Assembly (NCBI RefSeq): GCF_030852425.1
Contig: NZ_NSDM01000001.1
Coordinates: forward strand, 496,001 to 560,000
Origin: Saccharothrix longispora
GTDB taxonomy: Bacteria; Actinomycetota; Actinomycetes; Mycobacteriales; Pseudonocardiaceae
DNA: 64,000 nt
Reading direction: 5' to 3'
Made by a program: the position numbers and the translations under genes. The notes under the pieces are model-generated. The model saw only the letters and a list, made by a program, of their open reading frames with translations, ran no database searches and was not told the DNA's origin. Shown here in pieces: positions 17,125 to 28,884 of the stretch; position 1 is the first letter of the stretch; every line of letters begins with the position of its first letter.

Positions 17125-17810
17125 GACTTCCCCCCGAACTGCGGTCGGTGGATCTCGGCGCCGGGCTCGTCCTCGGCGTCGAACGGGTCGACGACGTCGG
17201 CCAGCTCGCCGAGGTCGCGCAGCAGCCGCTCGATGCGGGCCGGGGTCGAGCCGGGCGGCGCGGCGGCCATCACCCAGTCGTTCTCCAGCCACACGACGGT
17301 GACGTCGGCGCCGATCTCCTCGGCGGCGTCCACCAGGTCGGGGGTGATGAGCTTGCGCGCGGCGGGCAGCTCGCTCACGAACGCGTACCGCGAGCCGACC
17401 GGTCCGAGCAGGTCGGGCATCTGGTCGCGCTGGAACGGCACGCTGGGCAGCCACAGCTCGACCACCACCGGCAGCGCGCGCCGGCAGCGCACGCCGACCA
17501 GCACCGAGTTGACCTTGCCCCCGGTCTCGTGGTCGAGCACGTAGACCTGGCGGCGGCCGTCCGCGGTGAAGGTCGAGCCCGCCACCACGTCCTTGGCCAC
17601 GCCCGCGCCGTAGTAGGCGATCGCGCCGCTCTCCCACCGGGTGGGCAGCACGTGGTCGGTCTCCTCGAACTGCCAGCCGCGCAGCGCCGCCCATCTGCGA
17701 CGTTCACGGTTACGCGCGGTTCGTTGCGCCCGGTCGGTGGCGAGCAGGGCGAACCCCGCGACGCCCGCGACCGCGGCGACGGTGAACCAGACCCACGCCG
17801 GTATGCCCAC
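17121..17810 (-). CDS. Membrane-anchored protein of unknown function
   Basis: A 229-residue protein with one N-terminal helix ([18 protein letters not shown]) and a basic juxtamembrane segment ([14 protein letters not shown]). The soluble domain has the [20 protein letters not shown] and [20 protein letters not shown] strands and an acidic tail. It is first of a two-gene unit with the SDR gene. Function unknown. Confidence 0.72.
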   Translation of the reverse strand: MGIPAWVWFTVAAVAGVAGFALLATDRAQRTARNRERRRWAALRGWQFEETDHVLPTRWESGAIAYYGAGVAKDVVAGSTFTADGRRQVYVLDHETGGKVNSVLVGVRCRRALPVVVELWLPSVPFQRDQMPDLLGPVGSRYAFVSELPAARKLITPDLVDAAEEIGADVTVVWLENDWVMAAAPPGSTPARIERLLRDLGELADVVDPFDAEDEPGAEIHRPQFGGKS

Positions 17811-17896
17811 GGTGGGAGCGTAGCGGGACGCGCCGCCAGAGCGAAGATCACCGGCGGCGCGGCACGCGCAAACGGATCAAGCTGTTACCCGGATGG

Positions 17897-17929
17897 CCCC
17901 ACCGGGGCGTGGATCACACCCCGGTGGGG
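17897..17929 (-). terminator. Hairpin terminator after clpB
   Basis: CCCCACCGGGG (17897-17907) pairs with CCCCGGTGGGG (17919-17929), an 11-bp stem 19 bases past the clpB stop. Confidence 0.65.
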
Positions 17930-17947
17930 TCGGGGTCCGGTCCGGGC

Positions 17948-20530
<2,583 letters not shown>

Positions 20531-20606
20531 TCCTCACCTCGGTCGGGTGTTCCTGCGCCGGGGCCGGTGGCGCGCACCGGTTCTCATCCTGATCAACGTC
20601 AGAAAA

Positions 20607-20627
20607 GTTGAGCCTGTTCCGCTCAAC
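20607..20627. promoter_or_regulatory. HAIR operator (HspR) upstream of clpB
   Basis: GTTGAGC, seven bases, then GCTCAAC. This fits the published HAIR consensus CTTGAGT-N7-ACTCAAG with symmetrical substitutions. HspR is encoded in the dnaK operon in this window. Confidence 0.85.
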
Positions 20628-20715
20628 CTAACCGAAGTGGGTGACGTGGGCCACGCCGGTAGGGCCGACCCGGAAATCCGGTGCGGCGCACGGGCACGGG
20701 CGTGATGATCTCCGC

Positions 20716-21096
20716 ATGACCTCCCTCGTGCACCACATCACCGTCGACTGCCGGGACGCGTACGGGTTGGCCCTGTTCTGGAGCGCCGTCACCGGGCGGC
20801 CGGTGGGCGACGACGACGAGCCGGGCGACCCGGAGGCGCTGGTCGAGCTGCCGTCCGGGCCGGGGCTGCTGTTCATCCAGGTGCCGGAGGAGAAGGCGGT
20901 GAAGAACCGGCTGCACCTCGACCTCCAGCCCGACGGGCCGCGCGACGCCGAGGTCGAGCGGCTGCTGGGCCTGGGCGCGACCCTGGTCGACGACCGGCGC
21001 ACGCCCGACGGCAAGGGGTGGGTCGTCCTGGCCGATCCCGAGGGCAACGAGTTCTGCGTCGAGCGCAGCGCGGCCGAGCGTGAGGACCCGGCCTGA
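20716..21096 (+). CDS. VOC-family (glyoxalase-like) protein
   Basis: A 126-residue vicinal oxygen chelate protein. It has two beta-alpha-beta modules: VHHITVDCRDAYGLALFWSA at the N-terminus and WVVLADPEGNEFCVERS at the C-terminus, where the final Glu is a usual metal ligand. It lacks enough context to name a substrate; relatives include glyoxalase I, extradiol dioxygenases and antibiotic-binding proteins. ATG 20716 is used; in-frame sequence upstream looks non-coding. Confidence 0.82.
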   Translation: MTSLVHHITVDCRDAYGLALFWSAVTGRPVGDDDEPGDPEALVELPSGPGLLFIQVPEEKAVKNRLHLDLQPDGPRDAEVERLLGLGATLVDDRRTPDGKGWVVLADPEGNEFCVERSAAEREDPA

Positions 21097-21525
21097 CGCG
21101 TCACCCGGATGTCGCAGGCGGTTGTCCACATCGTCACGCGATTTGTCCACAATCCGCAGGTGGGAATCCACAGGGCGGGTCGGGAACCGTGTCCGGGCGG
21201 GCCGGCTTCGGCCGGTCCGGTGATCGTCCGCGCTCCGCCCGGTCCCGCGTCCCGGCGCGGGTTCGGTGCGCGCCGCGTCCGAACCGCGCGTGAATGCCCT
21301 ACCCGGAAGAGTGGGCCGGAAGCCCCGCGTTCGGTATAAGTGAGGGGGAATGGCCACCCGTTGGCCGGAGCGGTTGACGACTGTTGGTAATCGCACTGCA
21401 CTCGAAGGTGGCATCAAGGAGTCAACGAGCCAGTCGACGGGTTAGGGTCCCCTCGTCGGGGATGGAAGCTTGACGAGGTAGCGCCTTGCTGGCGCCGCTG
21501 GAAACGTGGAGACTGCGCCCGGACC
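21097..21525. other. 429-bp intergenic region
   Basis: No convincing gene. It holds the DnaA-box-like triplet (21122-21172), a -10-like GGTATAAG near 21334-21341 and a TTGACG at 21374-21379 that may belong to the flavohaemoprotein promoter. Base composition is lower in GC at 21355-21430 than in the neighbours, as expected for promoter DNA. Confidence 0.5.
21122..21172. repeat. Three DnaA-box-like 9-mers at 21-bp spacing
   Basis: TTGTCCACA at 21122-21130 and 21143-21151, then GAATCCACA at 21164-21172. All three are in the same orientation with starts exactly 21 bp apart (two helical turns). TTGTCCACA is the common actinobacterial DnaA box; the third is degenerate. It could be a DnaA-titrating or regulatory cluster. 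Confidence 0.6.
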
Positions 21526-22701
21526 ATGACTGCGAACGCTGTGTTGAGCCCCATCCCGAGCCCTCCGCACCGAGAACCTCCTCCTGGCGTCACCGCGATG
21601 GTGCGGATGATCCGGGAGAGCTTCGCGGTGGTGGAGCCGCGCCAGGAAGAGGTCGCGAAGTTCTTCTACGGCATGCTCTTCAGCCTGGCGCCCGCGACCC
21701 GCGAGATGTTCCCCGCGAACATGGAGGTCCAGCGGAGCCGGTTGCTGCGCGCGCTCGTCCACGTCGTGCAGATGGTGGACCGGCCGGACGACCTGATCCC
21801 GTTCCTGCGCCAACTGGGCCGTGACCACCGCAAGTTCGGTGTCGTCAACGTGCACTACGAGTCGGTCGGCACGGCGCTGCTCGCCGCGGTGAAGAAGTTC
21901 GCCGGCCCCGCGTGGACGCCGCAGGTCGAGATGGCCTGGGCCGAGGCGTACACGATCATGGCCCGCGCGATGCAGGAGGCCGCGGCGGCGGACGACGGCC
22001 CCGCGTACTGGCACGCCACCGTGCTGGAGCACCAGCGGGTGAGCTGGGACCTGGCCGTGGTGCGGCTCCAGCCGGACCACCCGGTCAACTACCGGGCCGG
22101 GCAGTACGTGAGCGTCGAGACGCCCCAGCGCGCCCGCCTGTGGCGCTACTTCACGCCCGCCAACGCGCCGCGCGACGACGGCATCATCGAGTTCCACATC
22201 CGCTCGGTCGAGGGCGGCTGGGTCAGCCGGTCCATCGTCGGCCACACCCAGCCCGGTGACGTCTGGCGCATCGGCCCGCCCATGGGTCGGCTGTCCGTCG
22301 ACCGCAAGGCCGGGCGCGACGTGCTGATGGTCGCCGGCGGCACGGGGGTGGCGCCGATGCACGCGATCATCGACGAGATGGCCAAGTGGGGCGAGAACCC
22401 GCGCGTGCACCTGTTCATGGGCGGTCGGACGCGGGAGGACCTGTACGACCTGGACAACCTCCAGCGGTTCGCGATGACCAACCCGTGGTTGACCGTCGTG
22501 CCGGTGCTGGAGTCCGACCCGGGGGCGCGCGGGGTGGAGCAGGGCACGCTGGCCGATGTCGTCACCCGGTACGGGACGTGGCAGGAGCGGGACGTGCTGG
22601 TGTGCGGGTCGCCCTCGATGATCCGGGCGACGGTGTCGCGCATGCTGGTGGCCGGGACGCCGTTGGACAGGATCAAGTACGACCCGTTCACGCTGGACTG
22701 A
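21526..22701 (+). CDS. Flavohaemoprotein (globin plus FAD/NAD reductase)
   Basis: A 391-residue fusion of an N-terminal globin (1-145) and a ferredoxin-reductase-like FAD/NAD(P) module (150-391). The proximal haem His is probably in GRDHRKFGV; the NAD site is VAGGTGVAPMHAII. The FAD motif reads RLWRYFTPAN rather than RxYS, as in the actinobacterial type II flavohaemoglobins that may act on lactate or quinones rather than NO. NO detoxification or redox sensing are both possible. It is monocistronic with its own promoter region. Confidence 0.85.
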   Translation: MTANAVLSPIPSPPHREPPPGVTAMVRMIRESFAVVEPRQEEVAKFFYGMLFSLAPATREMFPANMEVQRSRLLRALVHVVQMVDRPDDLIPFLRQLGRDHRKFGVVNVHYESVGTALLAAVKKFAGPAWTPQVEMAWAEAYTIMARAMQEAAAADDGPAYWHATVLEHQRVSWDLAVVRLQPDHPVNYRAGQYVSVETPQRARLWRYFTPANAPRDDGIIEFHIRSVEGGWVSRSIVGHTQPGDVWRIGPPMGRLSVDRKAGRDVLMVAGGTGVAPMHAIIDEMAKWGENPRVHLFMGGRTREDLYDLDNLQRFAMTNPWLTVVPVLESDPGARGVEQGTLADVVTRYGTWQERDVLVCGSPSMIRATVSRMLVAGTPLDRIKYDPFTLD

Positions 22702-22725
22702 CCGGTCGGCCACGTCGGCCGGTCA
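22699..22725 (+). terminator. Hairpin at the flavohaemoprotein stop
   Basis: TGACCGG (22699-22705), which includes the stop codon, pairs with CCGGTCA (22719-22725); inner bases extend the pairing. Confidence 0.45.
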
Positions 22726-22771
22726 CGTCGGCGACCACGGGCGGGAGCCCCTGCCTCCGCGTGCCGACGGC

Positions 22772-22828
22772 CAGGCGGTCAGGCGGCAGGCGGTCAGGCG
22801 GTCGACGGCGGAGCGGTCGACGGCGGGC
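22772..22828. repeat. Short GC-rich tandem repeats
   Basis: CAGGCGGT-type 7-8-bp units repeated four times, then CGACGGCGG units twice. They fill the otherwise gene-free 22702-22969 gap downstream of hspR. No function is evident. Confidence 0.5.
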
Positions 22829-22969
22829 GATCCGCGGTCGAGCGGTGCGCGGTGGGGCGGCCGGGTGGTCCGTCGCGGGGTTCCTCATGTGCAACCGAGT
22901 CGCGAGACCCCCGTTCACGTACATGTCCGGGGAGATGATCACCCGATCGTGTCGCAGCCCGGGGCCTGA

Positions 22970-23398
22970 TCAGCGCTTCCGGTTCGGCTTCCAGACCACC
23001 AGGGCCGTCTCGTGCCGGACCGGCACGAGGTCGCGCCGGTAGGAGGCGTGCACCGACGCCGCCGCGTGCTCCGCCGCCGCCAGCGCCTGGGACAGTTCCT
23101 CGGTCAGCTCCTGGACCTTCGCCCGCAGCGCGCCGACCTCGTTCTCCAGCTCGATGATCCGCTTGACGCCCGCCAGGTTGACGCCTTCCTCCTGCGACAA
23201 CCTCTGCACCTCGCGCAGCAGCACGATGTCGCGCATCGAGTACCGCCGCCCGCCCCCGGACGTGCGACCGGGGGACACCAGGCCCATCCGGTCGTACGCG
23301 CGCAGGGTCTGGGCGTGCAGGCCCGACAGCTGGGCGGCCACGGAGATGACGAAGAACGGGGTGTCCTCGTCGGTGCCGGGCGGGAACGGGAAGCTCAC
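22970..23398 (-). CDS. hspR: HspR, MerR-family heat-shock repressor
   Basis: A 142-residue MerR-type repressor of heat-shock genes. The winged helix-turn-helix reads FFVISVAAQLSGLHAQTLRA then YDRMGLVSPGRTSGGGRRYS, and a coiled coil follows (LENEVGALRAKVQELTEELS). It ends in the HspR-type basic tail. Known HspR proteins bind HAIR sites with DnaK as co-repressor. GTG 23398 overlaps the dnaJ stop (GTGA), so it is the last gene of the dnaK-grpE-dnaJ-hspR operon and is autoregulated through the two HAIR sites upstream of dnaK. Confidence 0.95.
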   Translation of the reverse strand: MSFPFPPGTDEDTPFFVISVAAQLSGLHAQTLRAYDRMGLVSPGRTSGGGRRYSMRDIVLLREVQRLSQEEGVNLAGVKRIIELENEVGALRAKVQELTEELSQALAAAEHAAASVHASYRRDLVPVRHETALVVWKPNRKR

Positions 23399-24561
23399 AC
23401 CGACCTCTTCTCCAACAGGGCGTTGAGCTCGGCACGGGGGTCGTGCTGGGCGGTGGCCGAGGCGTAGTTCTCCAGTGCTTCGCGGGCGGTGCCGTCCATG
23501 TTGTTGGGCACGGCCACCTGGAGCGTGATGAGCAGGTCGCCGACCTGGCCGTCGCGCCGGGCGATGCCCTTGCCCTTGGCCCGCAGCACGCGTCCGCTGG
23601 CGGTGCCGGCGGGCACCTTCAACGTCACCTTGCCGTCCAGCGTGGGCACCGTCAACGTGGTGCCGAGCGCCAGTTCCGGGAACGTGACGGGCACGGTGAG
23701 GGTCAGGTCGTTGCCGGTGCGGCCGAACACGGGGTGCGGCGTCACGTGGACGCGCACGAACAAGTCGCCCGCCGGACCGTTGTTCCGACCGGGTTCGCCC
23801 TGGCCGGCGAGCCGGATGCGCTGGCCGTCGTCGACGCCTGCCGGGATGCGGATGGTCAGGGTGCGGGTCTTGGTGCTGACGCCGTCGCCGCCGCACTCGG
23901 GGCACGGGTCGTCGATGAGCCGACCGGTGCCGCGGCAGTCGGTGCACGGCTCGCTGAACGCGAACGCGCCCTGGCTGCGGGTGACGAGGCCGGCGCCGCC
24001 GCAGTTGGTGCAGGTGCGGGGGGACGTGCCGGGGCGCGCGCCGGAACCGGCGCAGGTGCCGCAGGTGGCGGGGCTGGCGAGGCGCATGGGGACGGTGGCG
24101 CCGCGCACGGCTTCGGTGAAGTCGATGCGCACGTCGGTCTCGACGTCCTCGCCGCGCCGGGGGCGGGTGGCGGACGCGGTGCCGCTGCGGCGGTTGAACA
24201 GCCCGCCGAGGAGGTCGCCGAGGCCGCCGCCCATGCCGCCGGCCTGCTGCTGGCGGTTGAACAGGTCGCCGACGTCGAACCCGCCGCCGCCGGTGCCGAA
24301 GCCGCCGGGGAACCCGCCGCCCCCGGCGAAGAGGCGGCGGGCTTCGTCGTACTGCTTGCGCTTCGCGGCGTCGGACAGCACGCCGTACGCCTCGGAGACG
24401 GCCTTGAAGCGCGCCTCGGCCTTGGCGTCACCGGGGTTGGCGTCGGGGTGGAGTTCCCGCGCCAACTTCCGGTACGCCTTCTTGATCTCGTCGGCCGAGG
24501 CGTCGGAGGAGACGCCCAGTTCGCGGTAGAAGTCCTTCTCAATCCAGTCCCTAGCGCTCAT
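23395..24561 (-). CDS. dnaJ: DnaJ co-chaperone
   Basis: Hsp40 that stimulates DnaK ATPase. The J-domain carries the HPD motif (LARELHPDANPG) near residue 40. A Gly/Phe-rich linker (about 80-130) is followed by four zinc-finger CxxCxG repeats (CGTCAGSGA, CTNCGGAGL, CTDCRGTGR, CPECGGDGV) and the two C-terminal substrate domains. This is the DnaJ1 type of actinobacteria with a 388-residue length. It lies 19 bp downstream of grpE. Confidence 0.96.
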   Translation of the reverse strand: MSARDWIEKDFYRELGVSSDASADEIKKAYRKLARELHPDANPGDAKAEARFKAVSEAYGVLSDAAKRKQYDEARRLFAGGGGFPGGFGTGGGGFDVGDLFNRQQQAGGMGGGLGDLLGGLFNRRSGTASATRPRRGEDVETDVRIDFTEAVRGATVPMRLASPATCGTCAGSGARPGTSPRTCTNCGGAGLVTRSQGAFAFSEPCTDCRGTGRLIDDPCPECGGDGVSTKTRTLTIRIPAGVDDGQRIRLAGQGEPGRNNGPAGDLFVRVHVTPHPVFGRTGNDLTLTVPVTFPELALGTTLTVPTLDGKVTLKVPAGTASGRVLRAKGKGIARRDGQVGDLLITLQVAVPNNMDGTAREALENYASATAQHDPRAELNALLEKRSV

Positions 24562-24580
24562 CGGACGCCGCCCCCTTTCC

Positions 24581-25303
24581 TCAGTCCTGCTGCTGGTCGT
24601 CCGCGGCCGGTTCGGCCGCGGGCTCGTGGTCGGTCACCGCGACCATCGCGGGCCGCAGCACGCGCTCGCCGAAGCGGTAGCCGCGCCGGAGCACGGCGGT
24701 CACGGTGGGTCCGCCCACGTCGGGGGACGTGCTGTGCTGCACGGCCTCGTGCACGGCCGGGTCGAACTCCTCGCCCTCGTGCCCGAACGGCTCCAGGCCG
24801 GTGCCGTGCAGGGCGCTGACGAGCTTGTCGGCCACCGCCTTGAAGGCGCCGGTCAGGTCGCCGTGCGCGCCGGCCCGCTCGATGTCGTCGAGCACGGCGA
24901 GCAGTTCACCGGCCACCTGCGCCTTGGCGTTGGCGACGACCAGTTCGCGGTCGCGCTCGATGCGCTTGCGGTAGTTGGCGTACTCGGCGGTGAGCCGCTG
25001 GAGGTCGGCGGTCCGCTCGTCGAGCTGGGCCTTCAGCGCGACGGCCGGGTCGTCGGCGACGGCCTCGCCGGCCGGGGCCGTCGAGGTCTCCGGGGCCTCG
25101 GGGACCTCGGTGACGTCGGCCGCCGGGACCTCCTCGACGTCCAGGGTCCCGGACGCCGGGGCGTCCTCGGGGGCGGCGTGCCTGCCGCTCCCGGTGGACG
25201 CCTCGGCCTCGTCGGCGGCCGGGGGGCGCACCTCGCCCGTGTCGGGGTCGATGCGCCGCCGGTCGTTCACCACCACTCGGGGCTGCTCTTCGGACTGGGT
25301 CAC
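24581..25303 (-). CDS. grpE: GrpE nucleotide-exchange factor
   Basis: Exchanges ADP for ATP on DnaK. The first 80 residues are acidic and disordered ([20 protein letters not shown]); the coiled coil ([20 protein letters not shown]) leads into the beta-wing domain ([20 protein letters not shown] ... [20 protein letters not shown]), which is the GrpE signature. Its GTG overlaps the dnaK TGA, giving tight coupling. Confidence 0.95.
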   Translation of the reverse strand: MTQSEEQPRVVVNDRRRIDPDTGEVRPPAADEAEASTGSGRHAAPEDAPASGTLDVEEVPAADVTEVPEAPETSTAPAGEAVADDPAVALKAQLDERTADLQRLTAEYANYRKRIERDRELVVANAKAQVAGELLAVLDDIERAGAHGDLTGAFKAVADKLVSALHGTGLEPFGHEGEEFDPAVHEAVQHSTSPDVGGPTVTAVLRRGYRFGERVLRPAMVAVTDHEPAAEPAADDQQQD

Positions 25304-27162
25304 TTCTTCTCGTCCTCGTCCACGATCTCCGCGTCGACCACGTCGTCGGCCTTGGGGGCGTCGCCGGCGGACTGGCCACCCGCGGCGCCCGCGGCACCGG
25401 CGGCGTCACCGGTGGGCGCGCTGTTGGCGTACAGGGACTGGCCGATGGCCTGCGACTCGGTGGCGAGCTTCTCCACGGCGGTGCGGACCTTGGCGATGTC
25501 CTCGCCCTTCAGGGCCTCGGTGGTCTCCGCGATGGCGGCGCTCACCTTGTCCTTGACCTCGGCCGGGATCTTGTCCTCGTTCTCCTTGAGGACCTTCTCC
25601 GTCTGGTAGACCAGCGTCTCGGCCTGGTTGCGGACCTCGGCCTCCTCGCGGCGGCGCTTGTCCTCCTCGGCGTGCGCCTCGGCGTCCTTGATCATCTGCT
25701 CGATGTCGTCCTTCGGCAGCGCGGAGCCGCCGGTGATCGTCATCCGCTGCTCCTTGCCCGTGCCCATGTCCTTGGCGGACACGTGCACGATGCCGTTCGC
25801 GTCGATGTCGAAGGTGACCTCGATCTGCGGGACGCCGCGGGGCGCGGGCGGCAGGCCGGTCAGCTCGAACATGCCGAGCTTCTTGTTGTCGGCCGCGAAG
25901 TCGCGCTCGCCCTGGAAGACCTGGATCTGCACGGACGGCTGGTTGTCGTCGGCCGTGGTGAAGATCTCGGAGCGCTTGGTGGGGATGGTCGTGTTGCGCT
26001 CGATGAGCTTGGTCATCACGCCGCCCTTGGTCTCGATGCCCAGGGACAGCGGGGTGACGTCGAGCAGCAGGACGTCCTTGACCTCGCCCTTCAGCACGCC
26101 GGCCTGGAGGGCCGCGCCGACGGCGACGACCTCGTCCGGGTTGACGCCCTTGTTGGGCTCGCGGCCACCGGTCAGCTCCTTGACCAGCTCGGCCACGGCG
26201 GGCATGCGGGTCGAGCCGCCGACGAGCACGACGTGGTCGATGTCGCCGACGCTGATGCCGGCGTCCTTGATCACGTTGTTGAACGGGGCGCGGGTGCGCT
26301 CCAGCAGGTCGTTGGTGATCCGCTGGAACTCGGCGCGGGACAGCGTCTCGTCCATGAACAGCGGGTTCTTGTCCGAGTCGACCGTGATGTAGGGCAGGTT
26401 GATGGAGGCGTTGTTCGAGCTGGACAGCTCGATCTTCGCCTTCTCCGCCGCCTCGCGGATGCGCTGCAGCGCCATCTTGTCCTTGGTCAGGTCGATGCCG
26501 TTGCTCTGCTTGAACCGGTCGACCAGCCAGTCCACGATGCGCTGGTCCCAGTCGTCGCCGCCGAGGTGGTTGTCACCGGAGGTCGCGCGGACCTCGACGA
26601 CGCCGTCGCCGAGCTCCAGCAGCGAGACGTCGAACGTGCCGCCACCGAGGTCGAAGACCAGGATGGTCTGCTCCTTCTCGCCCTTGTCGAGGCCGTAGGC
26701 CAGGGCGGCGGAGGTGGGCTCGTTGACGATGCGGAGCACGTTGAGGCCCGCGATCTGGCCGGCCTCCTTGGTGGCCTGGCGCTGCGAGTCCTCGAAGTAG
26801 GCGGGGACGGTGATCACCGCGTCGGTGATCTCCTCGCCCAGGTACGCCTCGGCGTCGCGCTTGAGCTTCATCAGCACGCGCGCGCTGATCTCCTGCGGCG
26901 TGTACTGCTTGCCGTCGATGTCGGAGGTCTTCCAGTCCGTGCCGATGTGCCGCTTCACGGACCGGATCGTCCGGTCGACGTTGGTCACCGCCTGGTTCTT
27001 GGCGGGCTGACCGGTGAGCACCTCGCCGTTCTTGGCGAAGGCCACGATGGACGGGGTCGTCCGCGAGCCCTCGGAGTTGGCGATCACCGTCGGCTCGCCA
27101 CCCTCGAGAACCGCGACGACGGAGTTGGTCGTCCCCAGGTCGATGCCGACCGCTCGCGCCAT
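25300..27162 (-). CDS. dnaK: DnaK (Hsp70 chaperone)
   Basis: Hsp70 chaperone of 620 residues. The ATPase domain contains [37 protein letters not shown] (with VFDLGG) and [13 protein letters not shown]; the substrate-binding domain follows [19 protein letters not shown], and the C-terminus ends in the acidic [18 protein letters not shown] lies eight bases before the ATG. It heads the operon dnaK-grpE-dnaJ-hspR and is preceded by two HAIR operators. Confidence 0.98.
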   Translation of the reverse strand: MARAVGIDLGTTNSVVAVLEGGEPTVIANSEGSRTTPSIVAFAKNGEVLTGQPAKNQAVTNVDRTIRSVKRHIGTDWKTSDIDGKQYTPQEISARVLMKLKRDAEAYLGEEITDAVITVPAYFEDSQRQATKEAGQIAGLNVLRIVNEPTSAALAYGLDKGEKEQTILVFDLGGGTFDVSLLELGDGVVEVRATSGDNHLGGDDWDQRIVDWLVDRFKQSNGIDLTKDKMALQRIREAAEKAKIELSSSNNASINLPYITVDSDKNPLFMDETLSRAEFQRITNDLLERTRAPFNNVIKDAGISVGDIDHVVLVGGSTRMPAVAELVKELTGGREPNKGVNPDEVVAVGAALQAGVLKGEVKDVLLLDVTPLSLGIETKGGVMTKLIERNTTIPTKRSEIFTTADDNQPSVQIQVFQGERDFAADNKKLGMFELTGLPPAPRGVPQIEVTFDIDANGIVHVSAKDMGTGKEQRMTITGGSALPKDDIEQMIKDAEAHAEEDKRRREEAEVRNQAETLVYQTEKVLKENEDKIPAEVKDKVSAAIAETTEALKGEDIAKVRTAVEKLATESQAIGQSLYANSAPTGDAAGAAGAAGGQSAGDAPKADDVVDAEIVDEDEKK

Positions 27163-27200
27163 TTGGATTCCTCCTGGTAGTGCGTCTGTGTGAGCCCCGC

Positions 27201-27221
27201 ATTGAGCGGTCCCGGCTCAAG
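27201..27221. promoter_or_regulatory. HAIR operator 1 upstream of dnaK
   Basis: ATTGAGC, seven bases, then GCTCAAG, starting 39 bp upstream of the dnaK ATG. Matches the HspR consensus with one asymmetric outer base. Confidence 0.85.
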
Positions 27222-27239
27222 TTTGCCAGGTCTCCCGGA

Positions 27240-27260
27240 CTTGAGTCCAGTCGGCTCAAC
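27240..27260. promoter_or_regulatory. HAIR operator 2 upstream of dnaK
   Basis: CTTGAGT, seven bases, then GCTCAAC. Its left arm is the exact consensus half-site. It is 39 bp (start to start) from HAIR 1, close to four helical turns, which would favour cooperative HspR binding. Confidence 0.85.
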
Positions 27261-27396
27261 CTTCCTGCCAGTCCAACGACCGGGGCGATCCCGGTGTTCC
27301 CGCCGGGACGTGATCCGCACCACCCGCCACACCGGCGGACCACGGCGAACGGCCCCGACCGGCCGGAGCCGATCGGGGCCGGGAGGCCGGGGACCG

Positions 27397-28182
27397 CTAC
27401 GCGGCGCGCACCGTGACGTCGCCGCTGCCGCTGCGCAGCACCAGTTCGGCCGATGCGCCCGGGTCGTCCTCCACGTCGACGGCGCGCGTGCCGCTGTCCA
27501 CCTGCACGTCCACCCGGTAGGCGCCGCGCGGCACGCGGACGGTGACGTTGCCGCTGTCCGCGTCGGCGCGCACCGAAGCCACGGCCGCCATCTCCACGTC
27601 GATGTCGCCGGAGCCGTTCTCGACGGCCACCGCGCCGCGGATGCCCGACAGCCGGGCGTTGCCGGAGTCGACCGACCCGGCGAAGTCGCCGCCGATCGAG
27701 GCCGCCTCGACGTCACCGGAGCCGTTGTCCACCCGCACGGCGCCGCTGACGTCCCGCACGACGGCGTTGCCGGAGTCGACCCGGACCTCGACGGCGGCGA
27801 CCCCCTCCAGCCGCACGTCGCCGGAGCCGGCGACACCGGAGACCCGGACGTCCGCCGACGGCACGAGGACCTCGTAGTCGACGCTGCACTGGTCGCCGCA
27901 CCCGCCGAGGACCAGCTTCGAGCCCTCCGCGCGGTGCGTCGCGCCGCTCGGCTTGTCGGTCGTGCGCGGGTACCGCACGTGCCGCCGGACCTCGGTCTCC
28001 GACGCGCCCGGGCGGCTGCGCACGACGACGTTGCCGGAGCCGTTGTCGAAGGCGACCTCGGTGATCCCCCCGGTCACCACGTGCCGATCGTCGAAGCTCT
28101 CCTGCACGAGCCGCACGCAGGACGTGAGCGGCACGGCCGCCGCCACCGCCGCGACGGCGACCCACGCGATCCCCTTGACCAC
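27397..28182 (-). CDS. DUF4097-type beta-helix lipoprotein
   Basis: A 261-residue exported lipoprotein. The signal ends in a lipobox-like PLTSC near residue 21. The body is a regular beta-solenoid of about 20-residue turns built on DSGNAVVRDVSGAVRVDNGS-like units, typical of the DUF4097 (adhesin-like) family. GTG 28182 is preferred because AGGGGGA precedes it. Function unknown; it is probably anchored on the outer face of the cytoplasmic membrane. Confidence 0.8.
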   Translation of the reverse strand: MVKGIAWVAVAAVAAAVPLTSCVRLVQESFDDRHVVTGGITEVAFDNGSGNVVVRSRPGASETEVRRHVRYPRTTDKPSGATHRAEGSKLVLGGCGDQCSVDYEVLVPSADVRVSGVAGSGDVRLEGVAAVEVRVDSGNAVVRDVSGAVRVDNGSGDVEAASIGGDFAGSVDSGNARLSGIRGAVAVENGSGDIDVEMAAVASVRADADSGNVTVRVPRGAYRVDVQVDSGTRAVDVEDDPGASAELVLRSGSGDVTVRAA

Positions 28183-28314
28183 GACTCCCCCTCGGACATC
28201 ACCTGTTGTTGCCACCACGCTAGGGCGGCGCGGCGGGCCGCCACACCGGGAAGACCCCCGAGGTCGTCCGGGGGTTGTCCCTACCCCGCCTCGGGGCCGG
28301 GCCGCGCTCCGGGC

Positions 28315-28884
28315 TCAGGCCAGGTCCTCCACGACGGCGCGCAGCGCGGGCGCGCTGCGCGCCGGGTCGCTGAGGAAGCGCTGCGAGGCGATGACGTGCG
28401 CGTCGGTCGTCCGCTCCCACACCACGCCCTGCACGGGCACCTCGGTGATCACCAGCCGGAACGGGCGGACGTGGCGGCCGAGCCGGTTCTCCACGCCGCG
28501 GACCACCTCGCCGACGGGCAGCGCGCCGCGCGTGGTGGCGTGCCGGTCGCCGTGGTCGAGCACGGCGGGGCCCAGGGCGAGCACGGCGGCGCGCAACGCG
28601 GGGCGGACCGTCAGGGACCGGCCCGCCGGGTCGGCGGGCGACTCGGCGGGCAGTTCGGCGCGCGCGTGGTCGAGGACGTCCGCCCACCAGCCCAGCCACT
28701 CCTCGGCCGCCGCGGCGCGGTCGACCCCCGACGGGACGACGACGGGCACGGACGGGTCGAGGCCGGGCAGCTCGGGCACGGTGTCGACGGAGAGCGCCAG
28801 GGTGTCGCGCAGGAACAGCGCGGTGTTGACCGCCCGGTTGGTCCCGTGGGAGACCTGCCACGACTCACGACCGGCGAACCTCAT
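28315..28884 (-). CDS. Protein of unknown function in the SMR/TetR operon
   Basis: A 189-residue protein without membrane helices. Conserved-looking stretches include WQVSHGTNRAVNTALFLRDT and VRPFRLVITEVPVQGVVWER. ATG 28884 overlaps the TetR stop (ATGA), so it is co-translated with the regulator. I do not recognise its family. Confidence 0.65.
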   Translation of the reverse strand: MRFAGRESWQVSHGTNRAVNTALFLRDTLALSVDTVPELPGLDPSVPVVVPSGVDRAAAAEEWLGWWADVLDHARAELPAESPADPAGRSLTVRPALRAAVLALGPAVLDHGDRHATTRGALPVGEVVRGVENRLGRHVRPFRLVITEVPVQGVVWERTTDAHVIASQRFLSDPARSAPALRAVVEDLA

